Of a DNA stretch of 64,000 nucleotides, positions 24,068 to 32,498 are shown piece by piece. Positions within the stretch are counted from its first letter, which is position 1. Every line of letters begins with the position of its first letter. Location of the stretch: assembly GCF_010509575.1 (NCBI RefSeq), contig NZ_CP048437.1:124001-188000 (forward strand), given 5' to 3'. This DNA is from Faecalibacterium duncaniae (GTDB lineage Bacteria > Bacillota > Clostridia > Oscillospirales > Ruminococcaceae). The position numbers and the translations under genes are program-made. A model generated the notes under the pieces. It searched no databases and had not been told where the DNA came from. It worked only from the letters and a program-made list of their open reading frames with translations.

Positions 24068-26461
24068 TCAGGAAGCGGCAGCTGCCAGAGCTTCCGGGGC
24101 GGGCTGCTCTGCCGCAGTTTCTTCCGGCGTGGGCTGGAAATACTTCTCGTACAGCTCCATGCCGATGCGGTAGCCCTGCCACACGATGACCGCCGTGCCT
24201 GCACCGGCCACGCCGATGATGGCGGCAGTGCCCAGAACGCTGGGCTCGCTCTCGATGGTGGCATCCCGGTACTGGGCTTCCACGGTCACGGTGCTGCCCT
24301 TGGCCACGCTGCCCGCCGGGATGGTAAAGCTCTCCTCGTTGTAGGCGACCGCCGGGTTGCCCAGCAGGCTGGCTCCATCCATGGCCCACAGGTCGAACAC
24401 CATGCCCTCGGGCACGGCGCTCTGGTTCAGCGTCACCTTGACCTCGGCATCCACCGGCACGCTGGCGCTGGTCATGGCTTCGCCGCCGTTGTAGGTGAAC
24501 GTGCCGCCCTTTACCGTCAGGGTGTAGGTGGGGGCTTCGGGTTCGGGGTCAGGTTTGGGTTCGGGCTTCGGTTCGGGAACAACGATTTTGGTCGAGTTCA
24601 ACTCCACATCGCTGTCGGGCATCACAAAGCGTACCACTTTTTTGTCGGTTTCACCGTTCAGGTAGTAGCTGCTGAATGCCTCGCCGATTTTTTGACCGTT
24701 GATATTTGTAATATCTGCATCCGCTTTTACGGTGAGGACGGTGCCTGCATAAGAATACAGATCCCATGCGGAGCCCTGAACCAAATCATGGGTGGTCTTA
24801 TCGTAAACAAGAGGAAACGTGTCGTTTACTTTCACGATAGCTCCATCTTTTACGGTAACGGAGCGATAATTTCCACTCAGCCCGATTCCAAGGGGGAGAA
24901 TGCTGTCTTTTCCGTTGAATGCACCGCCGGTTATCGTTCCGTCATTATAAAGCAAACCGGCCGCAAATGTGCCGCCCTCGATTTCATGGGGTTCGCTTGA
25001 AGTGCTGCCAGGTTGACCATTGGCTATCGGCTTGCTGAAAGTACCATCTTCGATGATGCCGCCTTCATTGACGATACTGCATATCACGGCGTTTAGAGGT
25101 TCACCTTTTTTATTGACAGGATCGGTAGAGCGGAAGTTGTAGGTTTTTCCGCCGGTCAGATACAGTGTGCCGATGCCCTCAAATGATTTCTGGATGTGCC
25201 AACCGTCACCATAGTAGGTATAATGTCCTCCACCGGCCTCAAAAGGAGCATTGACTATAACCGGTGTGCCATTGCTGGCCATGATAAGGGGCAAATCGTA
25301 AGAAGCTTGGTTCAGTATGATATTCGCTTCCGGATCAAGAGCACTCACAGAATTAAGAAATTGTTGTATATTGATGCACACGGTTTTTTTGTTGGAAGGA
25401 TTCGGATATATAGGATCATCGTTTTCCAATAAAATGCGGTTGATATCCCGGATGGGTTCACTGGCGGTAATGGTATTATTCCCGGTCTTGACTGCATAAA
25501 GTTTGTTGCCCCAGTCGCCGGACGCAAGACCATTGACTGCTGTGATAGAACCGGTTCCGTTCAGGGTGACTGTTCTGAATGTGCCTGCACCTTCACCAGT
25601 GGGCTCGTTTTTGAACGCGCCGCCGGTCAGCGTTGCACCGGATTTGACCTTCAACTGGACAGCCGGGTTCAAGGGGTGCAGTGCGTTTTTCTCACCGGAG
25701 AAATTATAATTGCCGCTTTCCAGCGTCAGTGTGCCATTGCCCTTCTCAAACTTCCAGCCGTTGCCGCTGTAATCCCGGGTGCCGCCTTCGGTGCCAACGG
25801 GGTAGCCGGCTTTATCGATCACCAGCCGGGTCAGTATGCTCAGGGTAACGGTGTCCGCATCGGCGTGTGGTGCGGTAAAAGTGACAGAAAAATAACCACT
25901 ACCATTATCGTAATATCTTGCACTTGGTGCCCAATCTTCTAACAAACAATGTGTTTCTCCGAATGTAACATCAATAGGAAATAATATTGCTTGACTGTCA
26001 CGGAAAAAAATATAGATGCTGATGCTGGTATTATGGTTGGAATTGGGAATGACATAACCGCTGTTGCCGAAATAACTGATTCCTGCATCAATAATCTCAT
26101 AGCTGCCATTCTCCGGGAAATTAATATTCAAGGTATAGCCGCTAGCGACAGTGCCACCTGCTGGTTGTTCTGAAAAAATGCCGCCCTTTATGATGCCGTT
26201 GTTGGTAACGGTAGATCTAAACGTGCCATTTTCAATCTTGCCTTCAGATTCATTGGATACGGCAGATACAAATAAACCATCGATGATAGTGCCATGATTT
26301 GTGAGAGGAGAAGAAGAATAAAAATAACCGCCACTGATTTTTCCGTTATTTATCACAGTGTTGTCGAAATTTCCCCTAACAATGGTTGCATTTCCTCCAA
26401 TCGTGAGTTTACATTTGGTGACATTTCCAGTGCCGGAAATAATTGATAAAAAATAGTAGAA
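24068..26461 (-). pseudogene. large surface beta-helix-like protein, 5' end cut off by the ICE
   Basis: About 800 codons remain of a cell-surface protein. The body has many short motifs of the form (G/N)G(x)F (GGYF, DGLF, NGTF, GGIF, GGAF), as in right-handed parallel beta-helices. A Pro/Glu/Lys/Asp spacer (near residues 640-655) follows, then a YTLTV beta domain, one transmembrane helix (SVLGTAAIIGVAGAGTAVIV) and a short Ala/Pro-rich tail. No signal peptide precedes the body: the frame enters ICE DNA at about 26,461 and picks up a chance ATG at 26479. The missing N-terminus should lie beyond the far end of the ICE. Ligand unknown. Confidence 0.8.
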
Positions 26462-26468
26462 TTTTTTT
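26448..26468. mobile_element. ICE-chromosome junction (int-side attachment site)
   Basis: AAAAAA (26448-26453), 8 mixed bases, TTTTTTT (26462-26468). This is the A-rich/T-rich bent target pattern used by Tn916-family integrases. It lies about 200 bp from the integrase stop, as in Tn916, exactly where the surface-protein frame loses its signal peptide. The exact base of exchange cannot be fixed without the other junction. Confidence 0.6.
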
Positions 26469-26508
26469 CTCTCGCACAAGATAGATTTAAGTCGGTTGAG
26501 GGATTAGA

Positions 26509-26559
26509 AAACGCCGGAAACCCGCATAAACACTATGTTTTTGCGTGTTCTCGGCGTTT
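26509..26559 (-). terminator. terminator-like hairpin at the ICE end
   Basis: AAACGCCG (26509-26516) pairs with CGGCGTTT (26552-26559), with an inner AACAC/GTGTT pairing. On the minus strand it is followed by TTTTC and would end int transcription about 110 nt after the stop. Confidence 0.5.
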
Positions 26560-26595
26560 CTTTTATCGCCTGTTTTGGTGGTGCGTTTTCGGCTA

Positions 26596-26617
26596 ATGGT
26601 GCCCAAATGGTGCCCAA
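26596..26617. repeat. tandem 11-bp repeats, likely integrase arm sites
   Basis: Two head-to-tail copies of ATGGTGCCCAA, 130-150 bp inside the ICE end. Tn916-family Int proteins use short direct repeats in this position as arm-type binding sites. Confidence 0.6.
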
Positions 26618-26669
26618 ATCCCACGCGGGGCTATAAAAGGCTATAAGAAGCAGTAAAAAGATAAGGCGG

Positions 26670-27974
26670 TTAAAGCTCAATTTCGCTGCTCTTTTTCTTC
26701 GCCGCACTCTTTGCTTTCTTCGGCTCGGCTTCCTTTGCCTTTGCCGGGTCTGCCTGTTTGACAGCCCCATGATAAGCGTCCAGGACTTCTTTTTTCCGTT
26801 CAAGCCGCACGTCAACATAGCGGGCAGTAACGGCTTCAAAGTTCATAGACAATCCAAGCGATACGCCGATACCCGCAAGCGTATGTCCTAACACTTCGCC
26901 TACGGTGTAGAAGTCGCCCGTCAGTTGGTGCATATTCGTAGCCGCCGTATGGCGTAAATCGTGAAAGCGAATATGCGGCATATCCAAATCTTCAAGCAGT
27001 TTTCCAAACTGTGAAGATACCCACGACGCGGAGATAGGGGAACCGTCCGGCTTTGCTACAACAAGGTCATTGTCATAATAAGGTTTCCCGTCTTTTTCTG
27101 CCTGTTCGCGCTGTGCTTCCTGCATGGCAAACTGTTTTAGGAAGAACGGGCGGGCAAGCTCTGTAATCGGCAGCGTGCGCCCGTTGGACTTCGGCGGTGC
27201 CATTTCCTCGATAACCTTTGTTTTTGGCGGCACCTTAAAGGGAAGCTGCTCGGAAACATCAAAAGTGTTGTTTTCCAAGTCAACATTGCGCCAACGCAAG
27301 CCCAAGATTTCAGAACGCCGCATACCATAAAGCCCGCCTAAAATGACGGGCATTTCCCACACTGTACCCTCGACGCGCTGCATAAGGGCTTTTACCTGTT
27401 CCGGCGTGTAAGGGTCGGGGGTCTTGTCGCTCTTTCCAAACTTCGTCAGCGTGTCCTTTGCCGCGTTGGTTTCGATATAGCGGTATTTGCGGGCATGGCT
27501 CAACGCCACGCTTAAAACACGTTTTGCCCCGGCAGCGGTGGACGGTTTCAATCCTTTGTCGATAATCTGCTGAAACATCTTGTCTACCATAGCGGGGGTA
27601 AGCTGATTGAGAGCAACGCCGCCGATATAGGGATTGATATAGTTTGCAATCGTCTTTTTGTACCCGTCATAGGTAGAGGGGCGCAAGTTCACTCTTGCGT
27701 AGCTTTCCACCCAATCGTTAAGGTAGCTTGCGACGGTCTGTTTCCGCTGTGAAGTGATTGACGCAATTTGCCCCGGATTTTGGAGCTTCGTTTTCATTTC
27801 CGCTTCGTGCTGCGTCGCTTCCTTTTTGGTGGCAAAGCCCTTTTTCGCATAGGACTTCTTTTTCCCGTCCGGGGCGGTGTATTTTATATTCACGTCGTAG
27901 ACTGTACCCGGTCGCCCGGTCAGTACGCCGTTACTGTCGCGTTTGTTCTTAACTTGTCTTGATGATACCGCCAT
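26670..27974 (-). CDS. int: ICE tyrosine integrase
   Basis: 434-aa site-specific recombinase that integrates and excises the ICE. An N-terminal arm-binding segment (VYDVNIKYTAPDGKKKSYAKKGFATKKEA, about 25-53) is followed by a SAM-like core-binding domain (about 75-165) and the catalytic domain with Arg in YGMRRSEI, the HDLRHT box, LGHT, and nucleophile Tyr in TARYVDV. The length is a little above Tn916 Int (405 aa). The Lys/Ala-rich C-terminal tail is low complexity. Starts 3 nt after the xis stop, an int-xis operon reading toward the ICE end. Confidence 0.95.
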   Translation of the reverse strand: MAVSSRQVKNKRDSNGVLTGRPGTVYDVNIKYTAPDGKKKSYAKKGFATKKEATQHEAEMKTKLQNPGQIASITSQRKQTVASYLNDWVESYARVNLRPSTYDGYKKTIANYINPYIGGVALNQLTPAMVDKMFQQIIDKGLKPSTAAGAKRVLSVALSHARKYRYIETNAAKDTLTKFGKSDKTPDPYTPEQVKALMQRVEGTVWEMPVILGGLYGMRRSEILGLRWRNVDLENNTFDVSEQLPFKVPPKTKVIEEMAPPKSNGRTLPITELARPFFLKQFAMQEAQREQAEKDGKPYYDNDLVVAKPDGSPISASWVSSQFGKLLEDLDMPHIRFHDLRHTAATNMHQLTGDFYTVGEVLGHTLAGIGVSLGLSMNFEAVTARYVDVRLERKKEVLDAYHGAVKQADPAKAKEAEPKKAKSAAKKKSSEIEL

Positions 27975-27977
27975 AGC

Positions 27978-28214
27978 TTAACCTCCCTGTCGTGCCGGGG
28001 GCTTCGCTGTTTTCTTTGCTCTGTGATACCAGTCCCAGATAGCAGCGTCAGCTATCAATCGGCGGTTTCCATTCTGTATATATTCAAGCTCGCCGCTATC
28101 CATAAGCTCGCGCAGTTTATTTTCCCCGATACCGCTAACTTTGCTCATTTGCTCAACGGTCTTTAACATAGGGAATACAGGGATAGCGGGGCTTGCAGTT
28201 TCCTTTTTTGCCAT
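27978..28214 (-). CDS. xis: excisionase-type DNA-binding protein
   Basis: 78-aa winged-helix (MerR/excisionase-like) protein: TVEQMSKVSGIGENKLRELMDSGELEYIQNGNRR carries the HTH and wing. It probably bends the ICE ends and directs Int toward excision. It directly precedes int on the same strand. GGGGG/AAAGGGGG-type ribosome site. The start ATGGCAAAAAAGG is clear. Confidence 0.85.
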   Translation of the reverse strand: MAKKETASPAIPVFPMLKTVEQMSKVSGIGENKLRELMDSGELEYIQNGNRRLIADAAIWDWYHRAKKTAKPPARQGG

Positions 28215-28215
28215 A

Positions 28216-28629
28216 GGAAAATACCCCCTTTCATAAATGGCTAAAAAGTCAGATTTACAAAAAGTGGGCTTTAATCAGACGGCTTCGGCAAGCTCCACGG
28301 GAATTGCACCCCTGCATGGTTCTCATGCAGCCCTACCCATTACCTGCGACGCTTCTAACGCTCGGATTATGGCGGTAGGGGAGTATCATTATACCGATAT
28401 ATGGATTGTGGCGGCAGACGTGCCAAGGTCTGCTATGGAACGCTGATAGTTCTCGCTCGGTGTTTCTCCCGCCTTTCGGTCATCGCGTATCAGCCCAACG
28501 GCTCCCCATATATCGAATGTATCTGATTTGCCCTATGCTGCGTCGCCGTTATCTTGCGCCGCTTTCTTTGTCAAGGTGCTGCGATAGTCTGAATATGTGG
28601 AACGGAAAGGGGAACGTCCACATACTATG
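28216..28629 (-). ncRNA. structured non-coding stretch upstream of xis-int (candidate leader RNA)
   Basis: 414 bp without an intact gene between the HTH gene and xis. Strong helices: CTGCATG/CATGCAG (28312-28318 with 28324-28330, 5-nt loop); CCCTACC/GGTAGGG (28331-28337 with 28374-28380); TATGTGG/CCACATA (28594-28600 with 28618-28624) inside an outer GATAGTCTGA/TCAGTCTATC arm with one mismatch (28583-28592, 28630-28639). One minus-strand frame is open but interrupted by TAG and has no ATG: 29 codons before the TAG, then 47 codons containing DTFDIWGAVGLIRDDRKAG. It could thus be a decayed or recoded small gene overlapping the RNA. Regulatory RNA for xis-int expression is inference. Confidence 0.4.
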
Positions 28630-28881
28630 TCAGTCTATCTTATAGTCCAGAACAGCCCGCATGAGCTTCGCTTGCAGCCGGTCGCGCATATCCTCGTCTA
28701 TGCCGTAATAAACATTGCCGTATTCATCACGCACTTTACGGGTAGACAGGTAGGCTATGTAGCTTGCGTAGTGCTGCACAACGATTTTCATTGCTTCGGG
28801 GTCGCCCTTTGTTGCGGCTAAAATAACCGGGTAAGGCAATAAGCCGCGTTCGTCGGGATTGTTGCTAATCGGTTCATTCAT
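28630..28881 (-). CDS. ICE helix-turn-helix protein (Tn916 Orf8-like)
   Basis: 83-aa small protein following the sigma-like gene, as orf8 follows orf7 in Tn916. The core ATKGDPEAMKIVVQHYASYIAYLSTRKV and the acidic helix IDEDMRDRLQAKLMRAVLDYKID match a conserved ICE regulator family with a degenerate sigma-region-2-like HTH. A second, diverged member lies at 35837-36067. Its ATG overlaps the stop of the upstream gene (ATGA). Confidence 0.75.
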   Translation of the reverse strand: MNEPISNNPDERGLLPYPVILAATKGDPEAMKIVVQHYASYIAYLSTRKVRDEYGNVYYGIDEDMRDRLQAKLMRAVLDYKID

Positions 28882-29300
28882 CGGCTTTCCTCCAAAAATC
28901 TTTTTAACAGCTCAAAAGAGCTTGTCCGTCGAAATTGTACTGTGCTGCGCGGTATCTTCATCAGCTCCGCGATTTCTGCGTCTTTCATATCAAAGAAGTA
29001 ATACAACAGTACAGCTTGACGCTTTTCTTCCGGCAAAGAGTGAAGCGCGTCGGCAAGCTGTTTCGCCGTAATTTCTTTCCCAGCGACAAAGAAAGATTTT
29101 TCAGCTTCATCATTTACAAAATACTTGTCGCAAGTGTAAAGCTGATTTTCTTCCTGTGGCGACAGGTCTGAAAAAGTGACTTCATGCTTTTTCCGATACT
29201 TTCTTTCTCGGATAGCGTCGATAGCTTCATTCCTCAATACCGCTTTGCAAAAGCCGTTGAATGTGCAGCGTTTCTGCCATTCAATGCGATTAGGTTCCAT
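28878..29300 (-). CDS. sigma-70-like ICE regulator (Tn916 Orf7-like)
   Basis: 140-aa RNA polymerase sigma-factor-like protein. It has a region 2-like N-terminus (FCKAVLRNEAIDAIRERKYRKK) and a region 4 HTH (LPEEKRQAVLLYYFFDMKDAEIAELMKIPRSTVQFRRTSSFELLKRF). In Tn916, Orf7/Orf8 activate excision and transfer genes; the same job is likely here. ATG 29300 has GGGGGTGAG upstream. A longer frame to 29408 runs through a hairpin-free leader without a ribosome site. Confidence 0.85.
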   Translation of the reverse strand: MEPNRIEWQKRCTFNGFCKAVLRNEAIDAIRERKYRKKHEVTFSDLSPQEENQLYTCDKYFVNDEAEKSFFVAGKEITAKQLADALHSLPEEKRQAVLLYYFFDMKDAEIAELMKIPRSTVQFRRTSSFELLKRFLEESR

Positions 29301-29429
29301 ATTCTCACCCCCTTTCGTACCCGGTGGGGGCAGGTTTATTTCTCCCCTTTCGCAAACCCTCGACGGACGCGCGAAAGATTTTGCCAACTGGGGAGCAAAC
29401 TTTTTCAAAAAATTTTTGAAAAAGCAAAA

Positions 29430-29460
29430 TGCGCCTGTCCGAAAAGCCCGGACAGGCGCA
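29430..29460. terminator. hairpin upstream of the sigma-like gene
   Basis: 11-bp stem TGCGCCTGTCC / GGACAGGCGCA with an 8-9 nt loop. On the minus strand it is followed by a T-rich run. It would stop transcription from the kinase/ABC block before the sigma-like gene. Confidence 0.65.
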
Positions 29461-29479
29461 TAAGTATAGTAAAAAGTAT

Positions 29480-29590
29480 TCAGATGATTTGACAGTTCAT
29501 ATTCAAGGGTAGAAATGTCCCCGGCGGTGGTCGGGCTTTTTTTGATAAGTCAAAGAATGTAAGAATTTGTCGATACAGTTTATAGCTCAT
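29480..29590 (-). CDS. 36-codon small ORF with sequestered start (candidate leader peptide)
   Basis: ATG 29590 to TGA 29480 encodes MSYKLYRQIL..., with FDLSKKARPPPGTF in the middle; basic and Pro-rich. A GGAGGG site lies 7-8 nt upstream. CATGGCGG (29588-29595, containing the start codon) pairs with CCGCCATG (29609-29616), leaving the ribosome site in the loop. The terminator at 29430-29460 lies 20 nt after the stop, so it has the layout of an attenuator leader controlling the sigma-like gene. Function is unproven. Confidence 0.45.
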   Translation of the reverse strand: MSYKLYRQILTFFDLSKKARPPPGTFLPLNMNCQII

Positions 29591-29763
29591 GGCGGTTCCC
29601 TCCTAAAGCCGCCATGTCTTTTACATGGTTTAGGGTCGTCGTAGGTTTCTGATAGGCAAAAAGAAACGGCGGCTCTGAAAATCAAAGCCGCCGAAAAATA
29701 GTAGGCGCGTGAAAATGCTTCTGCTCTGCGACGGCTTTTTTTCTTTTGCCGTCGTCCGGCAGA

Positions 29764-30678
29764 TTATTTTTTTATGAGTAAGGGAGAAAAATCAATCGTA
29801 ATCTTAAAAATATGGTCTTGTATCTCAATTATTGGATTTTTGCAATTCATCAACAGCAACAGCTTTTTTACAATATAAAGTCCCTGTCCAGATGTACCGT
29901 TACTCCTTGAAATATCTGCCACATAAAAGCGCTCCAACAATTTTGAATATTCTTCTGTAGGAATAGTTGCAATAGGATTTTTGATACACAGTTGAACAGA
30001 ATCTGTATTATAAATTAGCTGAACTACAACATTACTTGTAGTGGAAGTTATCGCATTGAATATAAGATTCTGTATAATGCGAATACACGCTTTTCTATCA
30101 GCATTAAGATAAATATTCACATCAGGTATTTCTATTTGCGGTTCAATTCCATTAACACTGAAAGTCGAATAGTTGTCCAACAGGATTTCGGTAAGCAATG
30201 AGCATAATTCAACTTTTCCATAATAAAATGGATATTGTCCTGCTTCCAAAAGAGAGATTTGATAAAAGTCGTCTATGAGACGTTCTAATCTCAAGGCTTT
30301 TCCTGATAATGCTGAAATATATTCTTGTCTTTTTTCGTCCGGCGCACTTGATAAAAGCTGCAAATATCCGCGAATAGAAGTTAGTGGTGTCCGTAAATCG
30401 TGAGAAAGGCAAGAAATATTCTCTTTAAGTTCATCCTCCTTTTTTCGGATTTCTCCCAGATAAATGTTATCTTTTGATACGATTTGATTTATGATTTCCA
30501 CTAAATGCTCCAACCGCCTATCAGTTAAAGATATTGTAACTAACTTTTTCGTTTCTCCATTCAGAATAGCATTTAGTTGGACGTTCACTTTGTGTATCTG
30601 CATTTTCCAGTTAATTAAAGAAATTGAAAGGATAATGACCAATACTACTAGAACAAGAAACAGAATCGCCCAACCCAT
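29764..30678 (-). CDS. sensor histidine kinase
   Basis: 304-aa membrane kinase. One N-terminal transmembrane helix (about 3-24) with almost no extracellular part, then a HAMP-like coil, HisKA with His93 in SHDLRTPL, and a HATPase domain with N box (NLIFNAI) and G-box GTSGQGLYIVKK. The minimal sensor region suggests it senses through the membrane or the adjacent ABC transporter, as in Bce-type and lantibiotic systems. AT-rich compared with the surrounding ICE genes, so a separate acquisition. Last gene of the RR-ABC-permease-HK set. Confidence 0.88.
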   Translation of the reverse strand: MGWAILFLVLVVLVIILSISLINWKMQIHKVNVQLNAILNGETKKLVTISLTDRRLEHLVEIINQIVSKDNIYLGEIRKKEDELKENISCLSHDLRTPLTSIRGYLQLLSSAPDEKRQEYISALSGKALRLERLIDDFYQISLLEAGQYPFYYGKVELCSLLTEILLDNYSTFSVNGIEPQIEIPDVNIYLNADRKACIRIIQNLIFNAITSTTSNVVVQLIYNTDSVQLCIKNPIATIPTEEYSKLLERFYVADISRSNGTSGQGLYIVKKLLLLMNCKNPIIEIQDHIFKITIDFSPLLIKK

Positions 30679-30695
30679 ATTCTACCTCCTTGTTT

Positions 30696-31502
30696 TTACT
30701 TGATTTCTTTCTTACTCATAGCAATGCCGCCGACAATCAAAAGCAAAATGCCCCCCATGAAATAAAATGGTAAATGTTCGATAATCCCCATTGTGCGGCA
30801 AGAACAAAAATTCATCCAATAGTACATAGGATTTCCATACACAAAAATTTTCAAAGGTATTGAAGCCGCGTCCATATTACTCCATAGCATTAAATAAACA
30901 GACGCTCCGCTGAATACATATAAGCAGCAAATTCCAGTTACAACCCCTATATTTTGAATGATAACACACAGGAAAATAGAAATGCTTTCAAATGCTAACA
31001 AAACGATTCCACAAGCCAGTGCCCATCCAAACAGGGTTAGTGCTTCACTCGCAGACGGAATATAACCGGATTGTATGATTTCGATAACGAAAAATGCAGC
31101 GACAAAAATCAGATATGTTATCAGGGACACTGCCAATATTGTAATTGCCTTGGTGTAATAGAGAATAGTCCGTTTAGTACCGTATGCAACAGACAACTTG
31201 ATTGTGCCCGTGTTATATTCTTTTGTAAAAAATATGGTCGCAAATACAAGGCAAACAATCCAGAAAAAGGCTGTGTATGCAAGGGATGAGCGGGCAACAG
31301 TTTGAAAAGTTGGCATTTCACTGGATAAGTAACATTTAGCTTGAAAGCCGATTACACTTTCTGTTCCGTCTCCTGCTCCGAAAAAAGTCATATCGCCAAG
31401 TGCAAAGGAGACCATTACAAGTGCCACACATACGCCTAATATAGCTATCATTATTTTTGAGCGAAACAATTTATAAAATTCAGCTTTAAAATGGTTAATC
31501 AT
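30696..31502 (-). CDS. ABC transporter permease (peptide-antibiotic type)
   Basis: 268-aa membrane protein with six predicted helices, beginning MINHFKAEFYKLFRSK, the typical N-terminus of ABC-2 permeases of BcrB/EcsB-like exporters. Pairs with the ATPase encoded just upstream; the reading frames overlap by 8 nt. Likely exports, or gives protection against, an antimicrobial peptide or lantibiotic. Start at ATG 31502 with GGAGGG; the in-frame TTG at 31517 is less likely. Confidence 0.85.
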   Translation of the reverse strand: MINHFKAEFYKLFRSKIMIAILGVCVALVMVSFALGDMTFFGAGDGTESVIGFQAKCYLSSEMPTFQTVARSSLAYTAFFWIVCLVFATIFFTKEYNTGTIKLSVAYGTKRTILYYTKAITILAVSLITYLIFVAAFFVIEIIQSGYIPSASEALTLFGWALACGIVLLAFESISIFLCVIIQNIGVVTGICCLYVFSGASVYLMLWSNMDAASIPLKIFVYGNPMYYWMNFCSCRTMGIIEHLPFYFMGGILLLIVGGIAMSKKEIK

Positions 31503-32415
31503 TTTTGCACCCTCCAATCAAATTAGTATAATAAGTTTCAAGGCTGTCTCCGGATTGTGCCAACTGATAAATTATAATATTATTCGCACTTAGCAACGCT
31601 GATACTTTTCCGGCATTTTCAACATAATCATATAGATGAATACTTTTATCTGGCATAACAGAAAAATTTGAAGTATTCAGTTCGCTTTCCAACAAAGCAC
31701 TGGTAGTAGCTACATCATTAACCTGTAATAATAAATGCTTTTTGCAGCGTTGCTCTAACTCTGCCGCAGTAATTTCCTGCAAAAGTTTCCCCTCATGTAA
31801 GATACCGTATCTATTGGCTAATTGATGAAGCTCCGAGAGAATGTGACTTGAAATTAAAATAGTAATTCCACGTTCTTCATTTAACCTTTTTAGTAAGTTT
31901 CTTAATTCAATAATTCCAGTAGGGTCTAATCCGTTAATTGGTTCATCCAGTACGAGAAATTCAGGATTTCCAAGCAAAGCGATTGCAAGAGCTAATCGCT
32001 GCCGCATACCCAAAGAAAAATCTTTTGCTTTTTTCTTTCCGGCGTCTCTCAGATTGACCAATTCCAGAGCATTATCAATGCAAACCTTTCCAGGAATACC
32101 ACGTTGCAGGCGTTGTACCTCCAAATTTTCATGGGCTGTCATATCAAGATAAAGAGAAGGACTCTCAATAATACAACCAATGCGCTCACGCTGTTTTGCG
32201 AGTTTCTTATCACTCTTACCGAACAAAGCAATATTGCCAGTTGTAGGTTCTGCTAACCCAGTTAATAAACGGATCATGGTCGTTTTACCTGCACCGTTTT
32301 CTCCGATAAACCCATAAATGTCTCCCTGCATTACAGACATAGATACTTGATTTAGGGCCAGTGTGTTGCGATACTTTTTCGTGATGTTGATAGCTTCAAA
32401 AACTGTTGTGTTCAT
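31495..32415 (-). CDS. ABC transporter ATP-binding protein (BcrA-like)
   Basis: 306-aa ATPase: Walker A GENGAGKTT, Q-loop IIESPSLY, signature FSLGMRQR (variant of LSGGQ, usual in this subfamily), Walker B LVLDEPINGLD, H-loop SSHIL. The C-terminal 80 residues form the extra domain seen in BcrA/lantibiotic-immunity ATPases. Follows the response regulator with a three-repeat operator between them. Confidence 0.9.
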   Translation of the reverse strand: MNTTVFEAINITKKYRNTLALNQVSMSVMQGDIYGFIGENGAGKTTMIRLLTGLAEPTTGNIALFGKSDKKLAKQRERIGCIIESPSLYLDMTAHENLEVQRLQRGIPGKVCIDNALELVNLRDAGKKKAKDFSLGMRQRLALAIALLGNPEFLVLDEPINGLDPTGIIELRNLLKRLNEERGITILISSHILSELHQLANRYGILHEGKLLQEITAAELEQRCKKHLLLQVNDVATTSALLESELNTSNFSVMPDKSIHLYDYVENAGKVSALLSANNIIIYQLAQSGDSLETYYTNLIGGCKND

Positions 32416-32462
32416 ATTTTCACAGCTCCTTTCTTATTACTTAGTATCGCAGATAATTTCTT

Positions 32463-32495
32463 GAATAATCTAAGGCAAATCTAAAGAATAGCTAA
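32463..32495 (-). promoter_or_regulatory. three tandem 11-bp repeats upstream of the ABC operon (response-regulator operator)
   Basis: On the minus strand TTAGCTATTCT, TTAGATTTGCC, TTAGATTATTC: three TTAG(A/C)T blocks at exact 11-bp spacing, one helical turn, as expected for OmpR/PhoB-type regulators. Located 48 bp before the ATPase start, directly after the regulator stop codon. Confidence 0.6.
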
Positions 32496-32498
32496 AGT

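Noticed and set aside
24068..26461. CRISPR-like or tandem-repeat array in the surface gene
   Set aside because: The repetition is at protein level (GGxF turns) with irregular spacing; there are no identical DNA repeats with spacers anywhere in the window.
28237..28446. 69-codon plus-strand ORF in the ICE
   Set aside because: Lies across the hairpins upstream of xis, no ribosome site, antisense to the likely leader; no recognisable product.
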